Of a DNA stretch of 7,875 bases, positions 5,393 to 7,875 are shown in pieces (position 1 is the stretch's first letter; every line of letters begins with the position of its first letter). The stretch is from Promethearchaeota archaeon. Lineage in GTDB: Archaea > Asgardarchaeota > Lokiarchaeia > Sigynarchaeales > SOKP01. The stretch lies in assembly GCA_030668025.1 (NCBI GenBank), contig DAOUUT010000173.1, forward strand, positions 1 through 7,875. The letters are read 5' to 3'. A program made the translations under genes and the position numbers. The notes beneath the pieces are model-generated. The model searched no databases, was not told where the DNA came from, and was given only the letters and a program-made list of their open reading frames with translations.

Positions 5393-6568
5393 ATGTTGTT
5401 TCAAGAAATTGTTGGATGGGCTGTCGGTATTACAGTAACTTGTGCGATAATAGTGTTCTTATTCATAATATTTATGGCCGCACGATATCGGAAATTTAAA
5501 ACAAACCAGTTTGTAATTCATTTGAGAAATGGTAAGGTAAAGTCAGCAGGCCTCGGTGGTAGTATATGGTTATTGCCCTTAATTGACGAATATATTGTTA
5601 TTCCGACTACTAGTATACAAACGATTTTAGAAGCCCACGATCAAGTAGTTTCAAAGGAATACCAAAATATTGAATTCGTAGGTATGATTATTTGGAAAGT
5701 CGTTGATCCTGAAAAGGCGTTTAGCGCGGTTTCATGGAGCTTGCGGGATGAGAACTACGTTGAAAAGATTTTAAAAGGAGCTGCCGAGGCAGTTATGAGA
5801 ACAATTTGTGCAAATATGCCCCTTGAATTAATCATTAGAGAAAGAAGGGAGATGATTGATCATGTTATGAAAGATTTACACGAGTTATCAGCAGATTGGG
5901 GCATTTTAATCGAAACTTTCGAAATATTGGAAGTTATAATCGTAGAGTCTGAATTAAAAAAGAACATGGAAGCTCTCAAGCAGCAAATTGAGTATCAAAA
6001 AGCTAGAATTGCCAAAGCAAATGCAGAGCGTGAATCAAAATTGCGAGAACTCGAAGTACAAAACGAGACCGGTACTCAAGAGCAATTAGTTCAGAGAGAA
6101 ATTGAACTACGAAGGAAAGATAAAGAAATCTCAATTGCTGAGAAAGAACGCGAACGTAAACAGATTGAAGCTGATGGTGAGCGGCGAAGAGTAGTAATTG
6201 AGGCCGATGGTCAGGCTTCTGCCATTAAGAAAAAATTAATTGCTCAAGCAGAAGGTGAGGCTGAAGCTATAAGGCAACAAATGCTTGCTCAAGCGGAAGG
6301 TTTCCAAGAACAAGTAAATGCCATGAGCAACGCCGACCAAAGGTTCCTAGCAGTTCAATTAACTAACATTTTGCCTGAGATATTTAAACACTTAAGCCCC
6401 GATAAAATGTTTATTATGGGTAATGGCGACGAGGCGTTTAGCTCGCTTTCGAAAGCCATTTTGCCATTTCTGCAATTATTGCCTGAATATTCGGATAAGA
6501 TAAAGAATTTCTTAGGAAACGGAGATATGCAGTCCAAGGTTAAAGAATTGTTAACAATTCAGAAATAG
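5393..6568 (+). CDS. SPFH/Band 7 (flotillin-like) membrane protein, 391 aa
   Basis: One N-terminal membrane segment (about 6-30) is followed by a basic RYRKFK and the SPFH domain, about 33-188: NQFVIHLRNGKVKSAGLGGS, then LPLIDEYIVIPTTSIQ, then FVGMIIWKVVDPEKA, then IICxxMPLELII-type helices around 125-160 and WGILIETFEILEVII. Residues 190-305 are a long charged coiled coil with flotillin-style Ala/Glu repeats (AQAEGEAEAI, LAQAEG). The C-terminal part, 306-391, is less charged and contains FLAVQLTNILPEIFKHLSP. Proteins of this class oligomerise into large rings or cages at the membrane and organise microdomains; the domain faces the cytoplasm. The upstream NfeD-like gene is the classical partner. 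It ends the operon, followed closely by a T-rich terminator. Confidence 0.9.
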   Translation: MLFQEIVGWAVGITVTCAIIVFLFIIFMAARYRKFKTNQFVIHLRNGKVKSAGLGGSIWLLPLIDEYIVIPTTSIQTILEAHDQVVSKEYQNIEFVGMIIWKVVDPEKAFSAVSWSLRDENYVEKILKGAAEAVMRTICANMPLELIIRERREMIDHVMKDLHELSADWGILIETFEILEVIIVESELKKNMEALKQQIEYQKARIAKANAERESKLRELEVQNETGTQEQLVQREIELRRKDKEISIAEKERERKQIEADGERRRVVIEADGQASAIKKKLIAQAEGEAEAIRQQMLAQAEGFQEQVNAMSNADQRFLAVQLTNILPEIFKHLSPDKMFIMGNGDEAFSSLSKAILPFLQLLPEYSDKIKNFLGNGDMQSKVKELLTIQK

Positions 6569-6575
6569 TATTAAA

Positions 6576-6603
6576 TTTTATTTTTTTCTTTTTATTTTTT
6601 TTT
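6576..6603 (+). terminator. T-rich terminator after the flotillin-like gene
   Basis: Within 10 bases of the stop begins a stretch of T interrupted by single A or C, ending in nine T. This is a good archaeal oligo-T terminator, and the first on this strand since the promoter at 3696, which supports one transcript for the four genes. Confidence 0.6.
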
Positions 6604-6657
6604 AACTAATTAAAAAAGTAAGAGAAGGAATTTAGAACAGGACAGGAATTAATGCTA

Positions 6658-6672
6658 ATAATATATAATTAA
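6658..6672 (+). promoter_or_regulatory. possible TATA box for the carbonic-anhydrase-like gene
   Basis: AATATATAATTAAAA, about 30-45 bases ahead of TTG 6702, would give a very short leader. Supported only by position and composition. Confidence 0.35.
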
Positions 6673-6701
6673 AATTTAATTTACGCGAGAAGTGAATAAA
6701 T

Positions 6702-7670
6702 TTGATTAATGAATTTGAAGAAATTGAAGATTTATTGATAGAAGGAAACAAAAAATACCAATGGAAGATTGTGCAAGAGGAGGAAACGCCTAAAATTGAT
6801 GGCCCAATTCCAAAGTATCCCGTTTTAATCCTTACTTGCATGAACCCAAGAATTGATGTACACCGAATATTCCAATTAAAGCCTGGAGATGTCTTTGTTT
6901 TAAGAAACGCGGGAAATATGTATACCGAAGATGTTTTGAGATCCGTTTTAATTGCGATACACGAGTATAACATTAAATACATAGTAATTTTGGGACACGT
7001 TGACTGTGGTTTGAAAAAGATTCGTTTAGATGAGTTAAAGGATAAATTGAACGATTCGGCAATAAAAAAGATCGGAAGGTATGGTACGAATTTTTATCTG
7101 GAACTACAGAAGTTTTTTAAAACTTTTAGAGACGAGATTGAAAATATTGAAAATCAATTACTAAAGTTTAGAAACGCAAGAGAATTACCCACAAATATCG
7201 AAATTAAGGGAATGCTCTACGCTCCTTATTCAGGATGGGTATTTGAAGAGAAAGTGTTCAGAAAATATTCGGTTTATGAAAACTTCGTTAAAGATTATCG
7301 AAAAATCTTAAAAGCAAAACAATTTGAGTTGGTTGATTATTTAGAAAAAATTGAAGATGAGATTATTAGAGGAGATGTACTACAAAAATTAGAAGAACCA
7401 GAAATAATTGACGAACACGGCGAAGTACCGCAAGTTGAGGGAGAAATAAACGATCAAGAACCTTTTAATGTGGATGTATTAGAAGAAAGAACTATTAAAA
7501 CTTCTTCTTTTGATGATCATAACTTTGACTTCGAACAGTTTCAAAACAAATCAATGCCAATGCCAAAACTGCAAATCCCAAAAATCTACATACACATACC
7601 TAAGATTAAAGTCTATGTCCCAATGTTATATAAAAAAAAGAGTCTAAAATCCGAATATATTTTAAAATAA
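6702..7670 (+). CDS. beta-carbonic-anhydrase-like protein with long C-terminal extension, 322 aa
   Basis: TTG 6702 is taken as start because an in-frame TGA lies at 6693-6695 and no other start occurs before the domain. Residues 38-180 fit the archaeal 'Cab' type of beta-carbonic anhydrase (reversible hydration of CO2): VLILTCMNPRID with zinc ligand Cys46, GDVFVLRNAGN, a DVLRS helix, ILGHVDCG with ligands His99 and Cys102, and a closing IKGMLYAPYSGWVFE. The usual motif is C-M-D-S/P-R; here residue 48 is Asn (codon AAC) while Arg50 is kept, so the Asp-Arg dyad is altered. Cab proteins are about 170-190 residues; this one adds about 135: a helical part (190-230), an acidic linker (231-262), and a basic tail with repeated P-K-I units (285-313). 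It may be an altered enzyme, a relative acting on CS2 or COS, or a non-catalytic zinc protein. Confidence 0.75.
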   Translation: MINEFEEIEDLLIEGNKKYQWKIVQEEETPKIDGPIPKYPVLILTCMNPRIDVHRIFQLKPGDVFVLRNAGNMYTEDVLRSVLIAIHEYNIKYIVILGHVDCGLKKIRLDELKDKLNDSAIKKIGRYGTNFYLELQKFFKTFRDEIENIENQLLKFRNARELPTNIEIKGMLYAPYSGWVFEEKVFRKYSVYENFVKDYRKILKAKQFELVDYLEKIEDEIIRGDVLQKLEEPEIIDEHGEVPQVEGEINDQEPFNVDVLEERTIKTSSFDDHNFDFEQFQNKSMPMPKLQIPKIYIHIPKIKVYVPMLYKKKSLKSEYILK

Positions 7671-7693
7671 TTATTTTTTTGACAATTTTTTTT
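7671..7693 (+). terminator. double oligo-T terminator after the carbonic-anhydrase-like gene
   Basis: Runs of seven and eight T begin immediately after the stop codon, consistent with archaeal termination. Confidence 0.5.
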
Positions 7694-7735
7694 AATTCAA
7701 CCTATTAAAACTAGATAATCCCTAATTATGCCCAT

Positions 7736-7752
7736 TAAACTATATTTAAATA
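7736..7752 (+). promoter_or_regulatory. BRE/TATA promoter of the last, partial gene
   Basis: TTAAACTATATTTAAATA has a purine-containing BRE-like part and a TTTAAATA box ending at 7752. It lies after a terminator and about 65 bases ahead of the candidate ATG. Confidence 0.5.
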
Positions 7753-7817
7753 CAATGTGGTAATTAAATAACTATTCTTTGATAACTAAAAGAAGGTGAA
7801 ATCATATAGAAAATTTA

Positions 7818-7875
7818 ATGATAAAACGTGTGTATTTTATCTCTAATCGTGTTGTCTTATCTCAAGTGGTGTTCC
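7818..7875 (+). CDS. start of an unidentified gene, partial
   Basis: From ATG 7818 the frame is open to the window edge for 19 codons (MIKRVYFISNRVVLSQVVF). A Shine-Dalgarno-like GAAGGTGA lies at 7793-7799, 18 bases ahead, which is long. A GTG at 7796 inside it leads to a stop after 16 codons and is rejected. A beta-strand-like 'hxhhxxN' opening is compatible with longin/roadblock-like proteins of Asgard archaea, but this is far too short to assign. Confidence 0.35.
   Translation, partial: MIKRVYFISNRVVLSQVVF

Noticed and set aside
6355..6537. Minus-strand frame of 60 residues inside the flotillin-like gene
   Set aside because: It lies wholly within a well-supported gene, has no promoter or ribosome site, and shows no recognisable features.
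6632..6982. Minus-strand frame of 116 residues overlapping the carbonic-anhydrase-like gene
   Set aside because: The overlapped plus-strand gene has clear zinc-ligand motifs; the minus frame reads as its shadow.
7796..7846. GTG-initiated short frame after the carbonic-anhydrase-like gene
   Set aside because: It starts inside the Shine-Dalgarno-like sequence and stops after 16 codons; the overlapping frame from ATG 7818 stays open to the edge.

Overview
The window is low-GC DNA with archaeal signals: TATA boxes preceded by purine-rich BRE-like stretches, oligo-T tracts after genes, GGTG/GGTGAT Shine-Dalgarno sequences, and TTG starts. It opens with the tail of an HdrD/GlpC-type iron-sulfur protein. 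The protein styles (lysine- and asparagine-rich, many zinc ribbons and unnamed families) look most like an Asgard/Lokiarchaeota-type archaeon. The domain Archaea is well supported; the phylum is inference from general resemblance.

Left part (1-3408) holds unrelated genes. These are the 3' end of a cysteine-rich CCG-domain Fe-S protein (+), a galactose-mutarotase-like protein (-), a six-pass membrane protein of unknown role (-), a small VOC/glyoxalase-fold protein (+) and a 250-residue protein with a tandem ribbon-helix-helix-like N-terminus (-). An AT-rich, gene-free region of about 380 bases (3409-3788) follows and carries divergent promoters.

Centre (3789-6568) is the main interest: a probable four-gene operon read rightward, with no oligo-T tract between its members. 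It encodes a membrane protein with a C-terminal zinc ribbon, an NfeD-like membrane protein with a C-terminal OB fold, a 64-residue single-pass protein, and an SPFH/flotillin-like protein with a long coiled coil. NfeD/flotillin pairing is a known conserved arrangement linked to organised membrane domains. The unusual part is an 86-residue Asp-Val/Ile repeat inserted between the first membrane segment and the rest of the NfeD-like protein, with two flanking membrane genes that I cannot assign to any named family. A strong T-rich terminator closes the unit.

Right part (6702-7875) has a beta-carbonic-anhydrase-like protein that keeps the three zinc ligands. Asn replaces the usual Asp of the Asp-Arg dyad, and a long acidic linker plus a basic Pro-Lys-Ile tail is added. 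After a further terminator and a good TATA box, a gene that runs off the window probably starts near 7818.
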